Assembly: GCA_016776705.1 (NCBI GenBank)
Contig: JADHSW010000001.1
Coordinates: forward strand, 1-43,632
Reading direction: 5' to 3'
Source of the DNA: Rhodospirillales bacterium
GTDB taxonomy: Bacteria > Pseudomonadota > Alphaproteobacteria > Rhodospirillales > JABHCV01
DNA length: 43,632 bases
In this document: in pieces, positions 1-8,447 of the stretch
Position numbering within the stretch: position 1 is the first letter of the stretch
How the letters are laid out: each line of letters starts with the position of its first letter
Made by a program: the position numbers and the translations under genes
Notes under the pieces: generated by a model
The model's input: only the letters and a program-made list of their open reading frames with translations
Databases searched by the model: none
What the model was told of the DNA's origin: nothing

Positions 1-684
1 GGTGCCGCGGATGCCGATGGTGGCCACCGGGGTGGTGACCGTCATGCCGTCCGGCGAGGTTTTGGCGATTTTGCCACTGACGAAGGAGAACACACCCTGC
101 ACCAGACTGGCGTTGAACTGGCCTTCCTGTGCGCCAGCGTCATAGACCATCTCGTCGATGACCATGCGGCCTTCTTCACCCAGAGAAAAGGTGGTGTCGT
201 CGACAAAGGTGATGCCAATGGCCGCACCCTTGGCGGTGATGAGCGTATCACCCTGAAAAATATCGTCGCCTTTGGCAAGGGTAACCTTTGTGCCGTCAAC
301 ATGAATAGCTTCAACCAGCCCATCCGTCGCCTCGACCCGGCCGATTGATTCTGCGGCTTGGGCGATTTCGGCGAAGGGGCCGTTTTCAAGCAGGGCGAAT
401 TGACCGGGCGCAGCAGGACCGGCAAGCTTGACGGCCAGTTCTGCGGGGATAAGGCCGCCAGCCTCGGTGATCAGGTCAGGGGGAAGCACAAGATTAAAAA
501 AATCGCGGACAAGAATCTGCGATCCGTCAGGACCGGTAAGCAGCAAGTCCGAACCTTGGGGAATGAAGTCAGCTTTAAGAAGCCAGTAATCTCCAGGAAC
601 TATCAGCAAGCCACCATTTTCGGCCTGAAGAACCTGAATGCCTCCAGCCCCAATCTCGCCAATACGTGCCGTCGCTTGCGACAT
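1..684 (-). CDS. FecR-domain giant surface/adhesin protein, N-terminal part
   Basis: The reading frame is open from an ATG at 684 through the left edge, giving 228 residues of N-terminus only. It begins MSQATARIGEIGAGGIQVLQ. About residues 110-228 form a FecR-like beta domain, with the pattern GD-x-x-x-x-GDTLIT followed by FVDDTTFSLGEEG and ending VATIGIRGT. This N-terminus is typical of very large alphaproteobacterial secreted proteins that continue into Ig-like, cadherin or RTX repeats and leave through a type I exporter. The repeats are outside the window, so the adhesin reading is inference. A purine-rich AAAGGCGG sits just upstream of the start. The exporter operon at 9.8-14.3 kb on the same strand is the natural partner. 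Confidence 0.75.
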   Translation of the reverse strand, partial: MSQATARIGEIGAGGIQVLQAENGGLLIVPGDYWLLKADFIPQGSDLLLTGPDGSQILVRDFFNLVLPPDLITEAGGLIPAELAVKLAGPAAPGQFALLENGPFAEIAQAAESIGRVEATDGLVEAIHVDGTKVTLAKGDDIFQGDTLITAKGAAIGITFVDDTTFSLGEEGRMVIDEMVYDAGAQEGQFNASLVQGVFSFVSGKIAKTSPDGMTVTTPVATIGIRGT

Positions 685-832
685 ACCTAGCCGCCTTTCT
701 CACACACCCCCATGTGGAATAGCTAGGATAATAACACATACCCTGATGCTTTTACAGAACCAATCCGGGGGCTTCTCATTTGATACGAAGTGGCTACAAT
801 GATCTTAAATAATTGTGAGGGGACAGAAGTGC

Positions 833-1198
833 ATGTCGGAAGCAACGGAAATATATCTGTGCAAAGCAGGCCAAGCCTTGAAACAGGGCCGGGTTGAATA
901 TTCTGACAGCATTTCCACTAAGGCCGAGGCTGAACTCGATGCAATCCAGCGCTGCAAATGGGATAAAAAGATCGCCAAGGTCGCCTATTACGCGGTGAAT
1001 GATGCGGGTGATTTCAAGATTATTCTGACCTACAACAATCCCCATGTAGAAAAGGATGAAGAAGAAAAACCGGAAAAAGTGAAGAAGAAACCGACAAAAA
1101 AACCAGGGCTGGTGGCTCGCGTGGTGCAGGCCGTGACGGGGCCGAGTGCAACGAAGAAAAAAATAAAAAAGAAGCCAGCCACCAGGAAGAAAAAATAG
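833..1198 (+). CDS. Small hypothetical protein with lysine-rich tail
   Basis: 121 residues starting MSEATEIYLCKAG. I chose ATG 833 because GAGGGGAC lies about 10 nt upstream; a GTG at 815 in the same frame lies inside that ribosome site. Residues 1-75 look like a compact alpha/beta domain (pattern LDAIQRCKWDKKIAKVAYY). From about residue 76 the protein is almost entirely Lys, Glu and Pro and ends in several KKK clusters, which suggests a disordered nucleic-acid or membrane-surface binding tail. There is no signal peptide or membrane segment. I do not recognise the family. The next gene runs in the same direction and may share its transcript. Confidence 0.6.
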   Translation: MSEATEIYLCKAGQALKQGRVEYSDSISTKAEAELDAIQRCKWDKKIAKVAYYAVNDAGDFKIILTYNNPHVEKDEEEKPEKVKKKPTKKPGLVARVVQAVTGPSATKKKIKKKPATRKKK

Positions 1199-1288
1199 AC
1201 TGTCTGAACTTCAGTCTATCTACAATAGGGCCGTATATATAGGTGTAATTATTTCAACAAAAAATCCACACTGAAACCGGATTTGAAA

Positions 1289-1696
1289 ATGACTGAGACA
1301 AAAAACAAACCTGCCAAAAAAATAAAGAAAAAGCCGTTGTTAAGGCTGATCATCGCCATGTTTGTCGGCCTGTTTGTTCTGGAATTGATGATTGAATTGT
1401 CAGCTGGCAGAAATCTGGTCGGGGGCAGGGACGGCGTTTTCATCAGTGAATCCAAATTTGCCCTGAGCAGCGCCGAGGTTGTCAACACACCAATGCGGGC
1501 GGATGTGCGGGTAATACAGCCGACAGATATTCGCGAACTTCCGACCCTTTTCGCCAACAGGGTTGGAAAACTCGAATTTGGCACAGAAATGCAGGCCGTT
1601 GGCATGACGACTGTAAATGAAGAAGTGTGGTATCAGGTGCAGCGTTTCGGTGGAAAAATTGGCTATGTTCCCGGAAATACTGTCATTAAAAAATAG
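1289..1696 (+). CDS. Membrane-anchored SH3-like domain protein
   Basis: About 135 residues. A very basic N-terminus (KKIKKKP) precedes one hydrophobic segment (LLRLIIAMFVGLFVLELMI), so it is probably a type II inner-membrane anchor. The C-terminal 65 residues, from about ADVRVIQPTDIRELP to the end, have the look of a bacterial SH3 (SH3b/SH3_3) domain, with GTEMQAVGM, WYQVQ and IGYVPGNTV. Such domains often bind peptidoglycan; the specific role is unknown. ATG 1289 is chosen, but a TTG at 1283 in frame is possible and the ribosome site is weak. The stop lies 3 nt from the stop of the convergent MmgE/PrpD gene. Confidence 0.6.
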   Translation: MTETKNKPAKKIKKKPLLRLIIAMFVGLFVLELMIELSAGRNLVGGRDGVFISESKFALSSAEVVNTPMRADVRVIQPTDIRELPTLFANRVGKLEFGTEMQAVGMTTVNEEVWYQVQRFGGKIGYVPGNTVIKK

Positions 1697-1699
1697 GCT

Positions 1700-2989
1700 T
1701 TAATCAAATATCGGCAGCACGGGTGGCGCTTTATCATTCGCCATGGCAAGGATGCTTTCGATCAAGTAATCAGGCTCACGAACGCCGCCGAAATCAAGAA
1801 GCATCCGGGCTTTGTCTCGCATTTCTGCTGTTGAAAGGGCGTCTTCGGGATCGCCTTTACAATGGTTGCGCAAAGCTGTGAATTTCCTGCCATCAAATAA
1901 CGTCACTTCTACGGCGCAGCCCCAGTTTTGGGGATAAGCGGAACGGTAGGGTTCCGCAGCGCTTAAGGAAACTTTCCGGCGGTAGTCGGCGACCTCGCAC
2001 CGTACGGGTTCTTCAAAACATTCGAAGTCGACTTTGCCTTTAATCAGCGCGATTGCAACACAATGCTGGAGCGAGAATTTCGCGTCATAGACGCTTGTTG
2101 GGTCGACCTGGTCGCACACATCCAGGGCCGACTGATAGGTGCCAACTGAAATGGCGGCAATGGCCTGGGGTTCGATTTGTGAATGAAGTTCCAGCGCCGC
2201 ATCAATGGTCGGATGGGTGTGGCGGCACGACGGCCATGGCTTGACTGACGTTTCGTGCAATTGCCATCTCTGTTGCGGGTTGGCGAGAACCGCCGCCGGA
2301 TTGGCGTCGGGGCAGGCGCCCGCAAAAAATCCACGCTCGCCTTCCAGAATTTCAGGTGGGCCGGTAAAACCAAGCGAAGCCAGCCCTGCAGCGATAACTC
2401 CCGCTTCAGCCCCCCGCCCGGCATGCAAATGTTTGCTCATTGCTCCGGTGTCGAGAAACTGCCACAAACCAGCGGCCTGGGTCCCCGCATTGCCAAGGGC
2501 ATCAACGGCTGCATCCTCATCCAGACCAAGAAGGTGCGCGGCCGCCATTGCTGATCCGAACGGCCCACAAGTCGCCGTCGAATGCCAGATGCGGTAGTGC
2601 TCCTGTCCAACAGCCATGCCTATCCGGCAGGTGGTTTCGAAGCCCTGCAGGATTGCACCAAGGACTTGGGCCCCACCAATGTTTTTATCTGTGGCCAGGG
2701 CGAAGGCCGCCGGAACGACAACACATCCCGGGTGAACGACCGAAGCGCGATGCAAGTCATCCATTTCAAGAATGTGGGTCAATCCACCAAGCAATAACGC
2801 CATACGTCCGGCGTCGTGGTGGCCATTCAGGCTTGCTATCAGGCCAAGAAGTTTTCGTCCCGCATCGCTGTTCCTGCCCGCCAGCGCGTTGGCGGCGGCG
2901 TCCAGGGTGAACAGGGCTGCAGCATCCAGATCAGGCTGCGTAACTTCCTTGTTTCTGACAAGGCGGACAAGATTTCTGGTCAGGCTCAT
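1700..2989 (-). CDS. MmgE/PrpD family protein
   Basis: 429 residues. The family (2-methylcitrate dehydratase PrpD, cis-aconitate decarboxylase, MmgE) has an all-helical N-terminal domain and a smaller C-terminal domain. Here the N-terminal half carries the family patterns DAAANALAGR, THILEMDDLHRASVVHPG, a HYR-x-x-WHSTAT stretch and AGTQAAGLWQF. The C-terminal half has VKPWPSCRHTHPTIDA and YDAKFSLQHCVA. These are hallmarks of the fold, and the length is slightly short for it (usually 440-480). Its substrate cannot be read from sequence, and no other methylcitrate-cycle gene is nearby, so a PrpD role is not supported. It seems to be a single-gene unit. Confidence 0.85.
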   Translation of the reverse strand: MSLTRNLVRLVRNKEVTQPDLDAAALFTLDAAANALAGRNSDAGRKLLGLIASLNGHHDAGRMALLLGGLTHILEMDDLHRASVVHPGCVVVPAAFALATDKNIGGAQVLGAILQGFETTCRIGMAVGQEHYRIWHSTATCGPFGSAMAAAHLLGLDEDAAVDALGNAGTQAAGLWQFLDTGAMSKHLHAGRGAEAGVIAAGLASLGFTGPPEILEGERGFFAGACPDANPAAVLANPQQRWQLHETSVKPWPSCRHTHPTIDAALELHSQIEPQAIAAISVGTYQSALDVCDQVDPTSVYDAKFSLQHCVAIALIKGKVDFECFEEPVRCEVADYRRKVSLSAAEPYRSAYPQNWGCAVEVTLFDGRKFTALRNHCKGDPEDALSTAEMRDKARMLLDFGGVREPDYLIESILAMANDKAPPVLPIFD

Positions 2990-3226
2990 GGTTTTCTCTC
3001 AAACTTCAATGCTTGAATGCATAACACGTCAATATCATTAAGGACGAGGCCTGAAATCCAAATCGACTATAATCTGTAGCGCTCAGCAAATTCCCTGTCA
3101 CAGGCAGGTTCGCCACAAATAAGAACAACGACATAATCGACGGAATTTCTTTACTGACAAATTCGAAAACGTTTCATTAATCGTCTGTTATCTGCATTGC
3201 GCATGTCTTGAAAACTTCGTCCAAAA

Positions 3227-3382
3227 ATGGAATCCGAATTGCAGGCGGGAACTCTGGTGCTGAGCAATACATTCGATATTCCGGGCTGGATACCGGAGAC
3301 GATTCATCACCTGGAAGCTTCCTTTTGCCCACAGGTTCATGTTTACAGGGTGCCGGAAAAAATTACGGCTAAAACCTCTTGA
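3227..3382 (+). pseudogene. Decayed C-terminal remnant of a class I methyltransferase
   Basis: A short open stretch reads KLRPKMESELQAGTLVLSNT, then FDIPGWIPE, and ends VHVYRVPEKITAKTS. I recognise this as the end of a SAM-dependent methyltransferase domain, where LRPKL-x-x-EL-x-x-GT-x-V-S-x-x-FD precedes a short LYLYRVP strand. The frame is closed by a TGA just before KLRPKM (3209-3211) and by another TGA at 3155. The rest of the domain is missing, so this is a leftover rather than a gene. It runs towards the response-regulator gene and overlaps its end by 14 nt. Identification is by eye from about 45 residues. Confidence 0.4.
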
Positions 3383-4499
3383 TAACCAAAGAAGTGATAT
3401 CGTCGGATTGCGGTGCATCGCCGGTAAACAGATTGATGAATGCAAAGGCGTTATTGGTCAGGGCATGGGCTGACAGGGAACGGTTTTCCAGAAGGTAATT
3501 TGTCAGGCGTTCGTCGGAAAACTGGTTGCGATTGACATCAAAGGCTTCGGTGACCCCGTCGGTATAAAAAAACAAGGCTCCCCCCGGATCAATAATGACC
3601 GAGTCCTGCTCGTAGGGGATTTCGTCCTGAATGCCCAGAACCACTCCGTCGCCGCCACTTAAGGTGCGAATGGCGCCACCATCACCGGGGATCAGGTAGG
3701 GCGGCAGGTGCCCGCCATTGGCGTAGGCCATCTCCCAGGTTTTGGTGTTAAGGATTCCGTAGAAGACGGAAACAAACATGCCGGGGATATCGTGCTGGTA
3801 CAGCAGTCGATTGACCTGCTCAAGACAGGCCCCCGGTTCGTGCTCGGTAAGGGCGACAGCGCGGATCAGGGTCCGGGCTACGGCCATAAAGAACGCTGCC
3901 GGTACGCCTTTCCCTGATACATCGGCGACGATCAGTCCAAGTTTGTCCGGCCCCAACTCGAAAAAATCATAGAAATCCCCGCCAATGTCCTGCGCCGGGG
4001 TTGTGCGGGCGAAAACGTCCAGATCATCACGTTTGGGGAAGTCGCTGGGAAGGATTCTTTGTTGCAGGTCGCCAGCGACATCAATTTCGCGGCGGATCGC
4101 CGCCAGTTCAGATTCTGTGCGCCAGGCTTTTCGCCGCGCTTCACAATCCTGAAACACCTTGTCGATGGTCGCCTGCAAGTCATCGACAGAAACCGGTTTG
4201 GTGAGAAAATCAACCGCGCCGTCTTTCATGGCGTTGCGTATAACGGTCAGATCATTGCCGCCGGTCAGGGCAATGCGGGGAATGCGTAATCTTCGCTCCC
4301 CTTTCAAAAGACGAAACAGGCCCATACCCCCGATTTTGTCACTGTCGATTGAAACCAGGGCGATGTCGATGCTGTGATCCTCGCTCAGGATATCCAGCGC
4401 CTCCTGATCGGAAAAGGCGAACGAAAAATCATCGCTTCCGGTTTCGGTTATCAACGATTGCAGATGGTGATCGTCATCAATGACGAGGGTCCTTGGCAT
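3369..4499 (-). CDS. Response regulator with PP2C/SpoIIE-type phosphatase output (RsbU-like)
   Basis: 376 residues. Residues 1-120 are a receiver domain: acidic pocket VIDDD, Thr79 in IALTGGND, Lys101 in FLTKPVS. Residues 150-376 are a PP2C/SpoIIE phosphatase with metal-binding patterns QDIGGDFYDFF, IVADVSGKGVPAA, FFYTDGVTEA and QSDDITSLVI. Such proteins dephosphorylate anti-sigma-antagonist partners in general stress signalling. The residue where the phospho-accepting Asp should lie is Ser50 (IALVSIDSDKIGG); Asp52 is two positions on. The receiver may therefore be phosphorylation-independent or use an alternative Asp. No anti-sigma partner gene is in the window. Confidence 0.85.
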   Translation of the reverse strand: MPRTLVIDDDHHLQSLITETGSDDFSFAFSDQEALDILSEDHSIDIALVSIDSDKIGGMGLFRLLKGERRLRIPRIALTGGNDLTVIRNAMKDGAVDFLTKPVSVDDLQATIDKVFQDCEARRKAWRTESELAAIRREIDVAGDLQQRILPSDFPKRDDLDVFARTTPAQDIGGDFYDFFELGPDKLGLIVADVSGKGVPAAFFMAVARTLIRAVALTEHEPGACLEQVNRLLYQHDIPGMFVSVFYGILNTKTWEMAYANGGHLPPYLIPGDGGAIRTLSGGDGVVLGIQDEIPYEQDSVIIDPGGALFFYTDGVTEAFDVNRNQFSDERLTNYLLENRSLSAHALTNNAFAFINLFTGDAPQSDDITSLVIKRF

Positions 4500-4584
4500 C
4501 TGGTAGCTCCGTAAATCCTGGGTGGTTTCAACAGTTTAGGGGTTAAAAATCTAAAATTAAAGGGCTTGTCCCTGATTTGCCCGT

Positions 4585-5307
4585 TTATTCAGAAAATCGG
4601 TCGGGAAAATCGGTAAAGATAGAACTGACCCCCCAATTGAACAGTTCATGGGCACGTGCGGGCTCGTTTACTGTAAAGCAACGCAGATCGTATCCGACGG
4701 CCAGTATCGCGGTTGATTGCGCCTCGTCCAGAAGATCATGCTGGCAATGAAGGGCCTCGCAATCGAGCTGTTGCAGTCGTTCTTGCCAACCATCGAGGGA
4801 GCGCCACATATTCAAGGCCCGTGGAATATCGGGCGCTTGTTCCCGGGCGGTCATAAGGGCCTGTTCGCTGAAGCTGGACAGGATGGGTGTGGGCAATGAT
4901 CTGGGCCATGTGTCTTTGACAATGTTCGCGCACAGATGTGCGGTCTGAATATCATGGCCACGAGAGGGTTTGATTTCTACAACGGCTCCCATTTCGAGTT
5001 CTTCCAACAACTGAATGACCTCGGATAAAAGCGGAATATTTTCCCCACGAAATGCATCGTCAAACCAACTGCCGGCATCAAGCGATTGAAGAGAATCCCA
5101 ATTGGTTTCAGCAACGTTCCCGTGGGTACCTGTTGTTCGTTTAAGTGTTTCATCGTGAAAAATTGCAACCCGGTTATCGGCGCTAAGCATGGTGTCGAAT
5201 TCGACCCATTCTGCGCCCAGTTCCGCCGCCTTTCTGATCGACGCCAGGGTGTTTTCCGGGGCATGACCGCACGCGCCCCTGTGACCAATGATTCGGGGTG
5301 TTTTCAT
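4585..5307 (-). CDS. ugpQ: Glycerophosphodiester phosphodiesterase
   Basis: 240 residues, the usual size of cytosolic UgpQ-type enzymes that hydrolyse glycerophosphodiesters to glycerol-3-phosphate and an alcohol. The GDPD signature is complete: IGHRGACGHAPENT (His9, Arg10), the metal pair Glu36 and Asp38 in VEFD, and His51 in IFHDETLKRTTG. There is no signal peptide, so it is probably cytoplasmic. Its start overlaps the stop of the upstream EamA transporter gene by 4 nt (ATGA), which points to a two-gene operon. The functional link between the two is not evident. Confidence 0.9.
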   Translation of the reverse strand: MKTPRIIGHRGACGHAPENTLASIRKAAELGAEWVEFDTMLSADNRVAIFHDETLKRTTGTHGNVAETNWDSLQSLDAGSWFDDAFRGENIPLLSEVIQLLEELEMGAVVEIKPSRGHDIQTAHLCANIVKDTWPRSLPTPILSSFSEQALMTAREQAPDIPRALNMWRSLDGWQERLQQLDCEALHCQHDLLDEAQSTAILAVGYDLRCFTVNEPARAHELFNWGVSSIFTDFPDRFSE

Positions 5308-6215
5308 GATGGTGCATCAGGCCCTGTATTGACTGAACCACGACGGTTCTCACGGTGGAAGATGTAAAGCCCGCTGGCGGAAATGATCAAGGCTCCTGAT
5401 ATGGTCCACAGGTCGGGCAGGTCGGAAAACAGGATAAAGCCAAACAGGGTCGCCCAAAGCAAATTGACGTAAGAGAACGGCGCGACAGTGGCCGCTGGCG
5501 CAGATTCATAGGCCTTGATCATTGAAAAGTGACCCAGGTTCGAAGTTACGCCCAGCGCCGCCATCATCATCCATCCCGTTGTATCAGGTGCTTGCCAGAA
5601 AAAGGGGGCTATCAGTGATGTGATGAGCGTTCCCGATGAGGCCGTATAAAGCAGGGTTGTCATGGCGTTGTCTGTTCGCCCCAGAAACCGGGTCGATATT
5701 TGATAAAGGGCGTACAGGCAGGCAGCGCCCACGGGGAACAGGGCTGCGGTCTGCATCATACCTGATCCTGGACGGATAATGACGAGGGCGCCAAGAAAAC
5801 CGATGGTAATGCCGGCCCATCGACGCGGCCCAACTTTCTCGCCAAGCAACGGCATGGAAAGGGCTGTTACCAGAACCGGGGCTAGGAACATGATGGCCGA
5901 AATATCCGCCAGAGCGACCTGGGAAAGGCCATAGAAGAACAGCACAGATGTTCCCAATAAGAAAAGCGAGCGCATAATTTGAATGGCAAGTTTTCCAGTT
6001 CGCATGACCCGCTTTAAGCGGGGGGCAAGGAAGATGATAAGCAGTAAAAGCTGAAAAAAATAACGCGCCCAGACGATCTGCATGACTGGATAATGCTCAG
6101 TTAACAACTTTGCAAAGGCGTTGGTTCCCGAAAACATCATCATCGCGGCAAGCATCCACAAAATGCCACGCCGGGTATCGAATGACGGGGTTTTGGTCAC
6201 TGGTATTTCGGTCAT
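5304..6215 (-). CDS. EamA/DMT-family transporter
   Basis: 303 residues with ten hydrophobic segments in two EamA repeats. The first repeat has GTNAFAKLLTEHYPVMQIVW, and LAPVLVTALSMPLLGEKVG ends it. The second contains TSNLGHFSMIKAYE, then APFSYVNLLWATLFGFILFS, with a final ISASGLYIF helix. This is a drug/metabolite superfamily inner-membrane carrier of the RhaT/S-adenosylmethionine-exporter kind; its substrate is unknown. It is the first gene of the operon with ugpQ. The start (ATG 6215) faces the cysI promoter region across about 180 nt of AT-rich DNA. Confidence 0.85.
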   Translation of the reverse strand: MTEIPVTKTPSFDTRRGILWMLAAMMMFSGTNAFAKLLTEHYPVMQIVWARYFFQLLLLIIFLAPRLKRVMRTGKLAIQIMRSLFLLGTSVLFFYGLSQVALADISAIMFLAPVLVTALSMPLLGEKVGPRRWAGITIGFLGALVIIRPGSGMMQTAALFPVGAACLYALYQISTRFLGRTDNAMTTLLYTASSGTLITSLIAPFFWQAPDTTGWMMMAALGVTSNLGHFSMIKAYESAPAATVAPFSYVNLLWATLFGFILFSDLPDLWTISGALIISASGLYIFHRENRRGSVNTGPDAPS

Positions 6216-6312
6216 GAGCCACGCCCTGTAGATCGCAGAATCAATTGCTGGGTGAGCCTATCACGGGCTTATCAATGCCGCTACGCAGGGTTAAGAAGGC
6301 TGATGTAAATAT

Positions 6313-6361
6313 TAATAACAAAATAAATATGTTGACCAAAAATATAATAACAAAATATAGT
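6313..6361 (+). promoter_or_regulatory. cysI promoter with a direct repeat straddling it
   Basis: A sigma70-like promoter is visible: TTGACC at 6332-6337, an 18-nt spacer, and TATAGT at 6356-6361. The 13-mer TAATAACAAAATA occurs exactly at 6313-6325 and again at 6345-6357. The two copies are 32 bp apart (about three helical turns), one upstream of -35 and one covering the spacer and the edge of -10. That placement suits a regulator binding two sites on the same DNA face to repress or modulate the cysI-cysH-cysC operon. The promoter elements are seen directly; the operator role is inference. Confidence 0.55.
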
Positions 6362-6392
6362 GTGTTTTAAATTTAAACAACTAAATTAAAGT

Positions 6393-8447
6393 GTGATTAA
6401 GAAAATGCAGCAAAAACCAGGCAATTCGATCATTTCCCTTGGTGATTTATCTGAATACCGTAGCGGTCTGAATAACTTCGCGGGTGGCCGCTGGGATGAA
6501 GACCGGTGGAAGACTTTTCGGCTTCGCTTTGGCATTTACGCCCAGCGTCAAAGCGACGCCTATATGGTTCGCTCTAAAATTCCCGGTGGGCGTTTAAGTT
6601 TCTCACAAGCGCGAACGGCGGCTTGGGCCAATGCTGAATATGGCGGTCCTGACATTCACATCACCACCAGACAGGATTTCCAGTTCTACTTTATTCGTCT
6701 TGAGCAAACACCTGCTTTCCTTAAAATCCTGTACAATGGGGGCCTTTCCACGCGGGAAGCTTCCGGCAATACGTTCAGAAATGTTGTCGCCTGCCCACTG
6801 GCGGGTTTCTGCCCTCATGAACTGGTCGATGCCGGAGAGGTCGCCCAAAGTCTTTCCCAAAACTGGATACGTCATCCCCTGGTCCAGCACATGCCGCGCA
6901 AATTCAAAACCACTGTTTCCGGCTGCGCCCACGATTGCGGGGCAAGCGCCATCGATGATCTTGGTTTTATCGCTACAACTCGCGGTGGGCTGAACGGTTT
7001 CAAAGTGGTAGCTGGCGGCGGCTTGGGTAACAGGCCTCACACCGCTATCGTTGTCGAAGAATTCGTTTTGCCTGAAGAGTTGAGCGCCGTGCAGGAAGCC
7101 TTTGCCCGACTACACCATGCCCAGTCAAACAGGGAAAACAAAAATGCTTCACGGATCAAGTTCCTTGTCGACAGATTTGGCGAGGAAGGCTTTGTTGCGT
7201 TGTTCAAGGAGCAATTTGAGCGCATACAAAAATTGAATCGAAAGAAGCCTTTGGATTTTCAGTGGCGGACGCCCACAGCCGAAGGGCAACCCCCATCGGT
7301 TCGTGATGGCATTATCGCTCAACATGATGGACGTATTGCCATCGTTATCAGGCCACCCCTTGGCATGATCGATTCGCAACGCCTGTTTACCATGAGTGAT
7401 ATTGCCGAAGCACTGGGGGCCGAGGAATTCATCCTTACCCGCGATCAAAATATTCTGGCCGTTGGCCTGCCAGAGGAAAGCCGTGCCTTGTTTGTTGCCC
7501 AGATAAGGGAACTTGGATTTGAGGCCGGTGTACAAAGTGACGCCCTGTCAGACATGGTATCTTGCCCCGGGACAAGTACGTGCCCCATTGGCATAACAAA
7601 CTCCAATGCGCTCGCCGCCGAAATAAATGCAGATCGTGAAAGTTTCGCCGAATTGAGAGATGCCACCATCCGTATTTCGGGATGCCACAATTCATGCGGC
7701 CAGCATCATATTGGCGACTTCGGGTTACATGCGTTGGCGAAAAAGATAAATGGTAAAAGTGCCCCACATTACCAGTTCCATGTTGGTGGAGATGGCACGC
7801 GCAAGGACGCTATAGGAATTCCAGGTCCGGTGGTTCCTGCTCGTTTGGCGAAGCCTGCCTTGAAGACGTTAATGTCGCACTATGCTGATAGTCGCAAAAA
7901 TGGAGAGAATACGCGAACATGGGTCAAAAGAGTTGGCAGTGATCACATAGCCGAAATTTTGAGCGCCTATAGTGCTGAATGTTACGATGCGGACAATCCC
8001 GACTTGCTGCTTGATGTAGGCAGCGATGACAGATTCTTCCCACCCTTGACGGCAACTGGTGAATGCGCCGCCTCGGCGGTTGTCGGAGAATATCTTTCCG
8101 ATCTGGCCGAAACCGCATTGCAGGATATTTCTCGTTTTGCCCTAGCAGGGGAGCGATCAGATGCGCTGGAAGCGGGAAGGGACGCGGTGTCTTTTACGAT
8201 CAGACGTTTGTTACTGGTTGTCGAAGCCGATCATAAAGGACTCGAATACGGAGAATTGCTGGATGCGTTCCAGGCCCATTTTAGTGGAAATCCTCATGTC
8301 GTATCGGCTCTAAATTTGGCCCTGGGGGCGCTCGTTGACACTGGCCAGAACATTTCAGTAGAACCTGTCAGAAAGTGGATCAATGCTGCTGGCGACCTTG
8401 CTGAAACCCTTATTCCTGGCGCGATGCCGGTTATGGTTCCGGCATGA
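6393..8447 (+). CDS. cysI: Nitrite/sulfite reductase hemoprotein (siroheme, 4Fe-4S)
   Basis: 684 residues. It should reduce sulfite to sulfide in cysteine biosynthesis, given cysH and cysC directly downstream. Two pseudo-symmetric halves each have the ferredoxin-like part and a four-cysteine siroheme/4Fe-4S pattern: Cys134-x5-Cys140 with Cys178-x3-Cys182 in the first half, and Cys391-x5-Cys397 with Cys431-x3-Cys435 in the second. The second set (SCPGTSTCPIG and SGCHNSCGQHHIGD) is the usual functional one. From about residue 550 there is a helical extension of some 130 residues beyond the catalytic core. No flavoprotein CysJ is nearby, so the electron donor may be ferredoxin. GTG 6393 and ATG 6405 are both possible starts; neither has a clear ribosome site. 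The stop overlaps cysH (ATGA). Confidence 0.9.
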   Translation: MIKKMQQKPGNSIISLGDLSEYRSGLNNFAGGRWDEDRWKTFRLRFGIYAQRQSDAYMVRSKIPGGRLSFSQARTAAWANAEYGGPDIHITTRQDFQFYFIRLEQTPAFLKILYNGGLSTREASGNTFRNVVACPLAGFCPHELVDAGEVAQSLSQNWIRHPLVQHMPRKFKTTVSGCAHDCGASAIDDLGFIATTRGGLNGFKVVAGGGLGNRPHTAIVVEEFVLPEELSAVQEAFARLHHAQSNRENKNASRIKFLVDRFGEEGFVALFKEQFERIQKLNRKKPLDFQWRTPTAEGQPPSVRDGIIAQHDGRIAIVIRPPLGMIDSQRLFTMSDIAEALGAEEFILTRDQNILAVGLPEESRALFVAQIRELGFEAGVQSDALSDMVSCPGTSTCPIGITNSNALAAEINADRESFAELRDATIRISGCHNSCGQHHIGDFGLHALAKKINGKSAPHYQFHVGGDGTRKDAIGIPGPVVPARLAKPALKTLMSHYADSRKNGENTRTWVKRVGSDHIAEILSAYSAECYDADNPDLLLDVGSDDRFFPPLTATGECAASAVVGEYLSDLAETALQDISRFALAGERSDALEAGRDAVSFTIRRLLLVVEADHKGLEYGELLDAFQAHFSGNPHVVSALNLALGALVDTGQNISVEPVRKWINAAGDLAETLIPGAMPVMVPA

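Noticed and set aside
1700..2989. Naming the MmgE/PrpD gene prpD (2-methylcitrate dehydratase)
   Set aside because: No prpB, prpC or acnD neighbours, and the family has many unrelated substrates.
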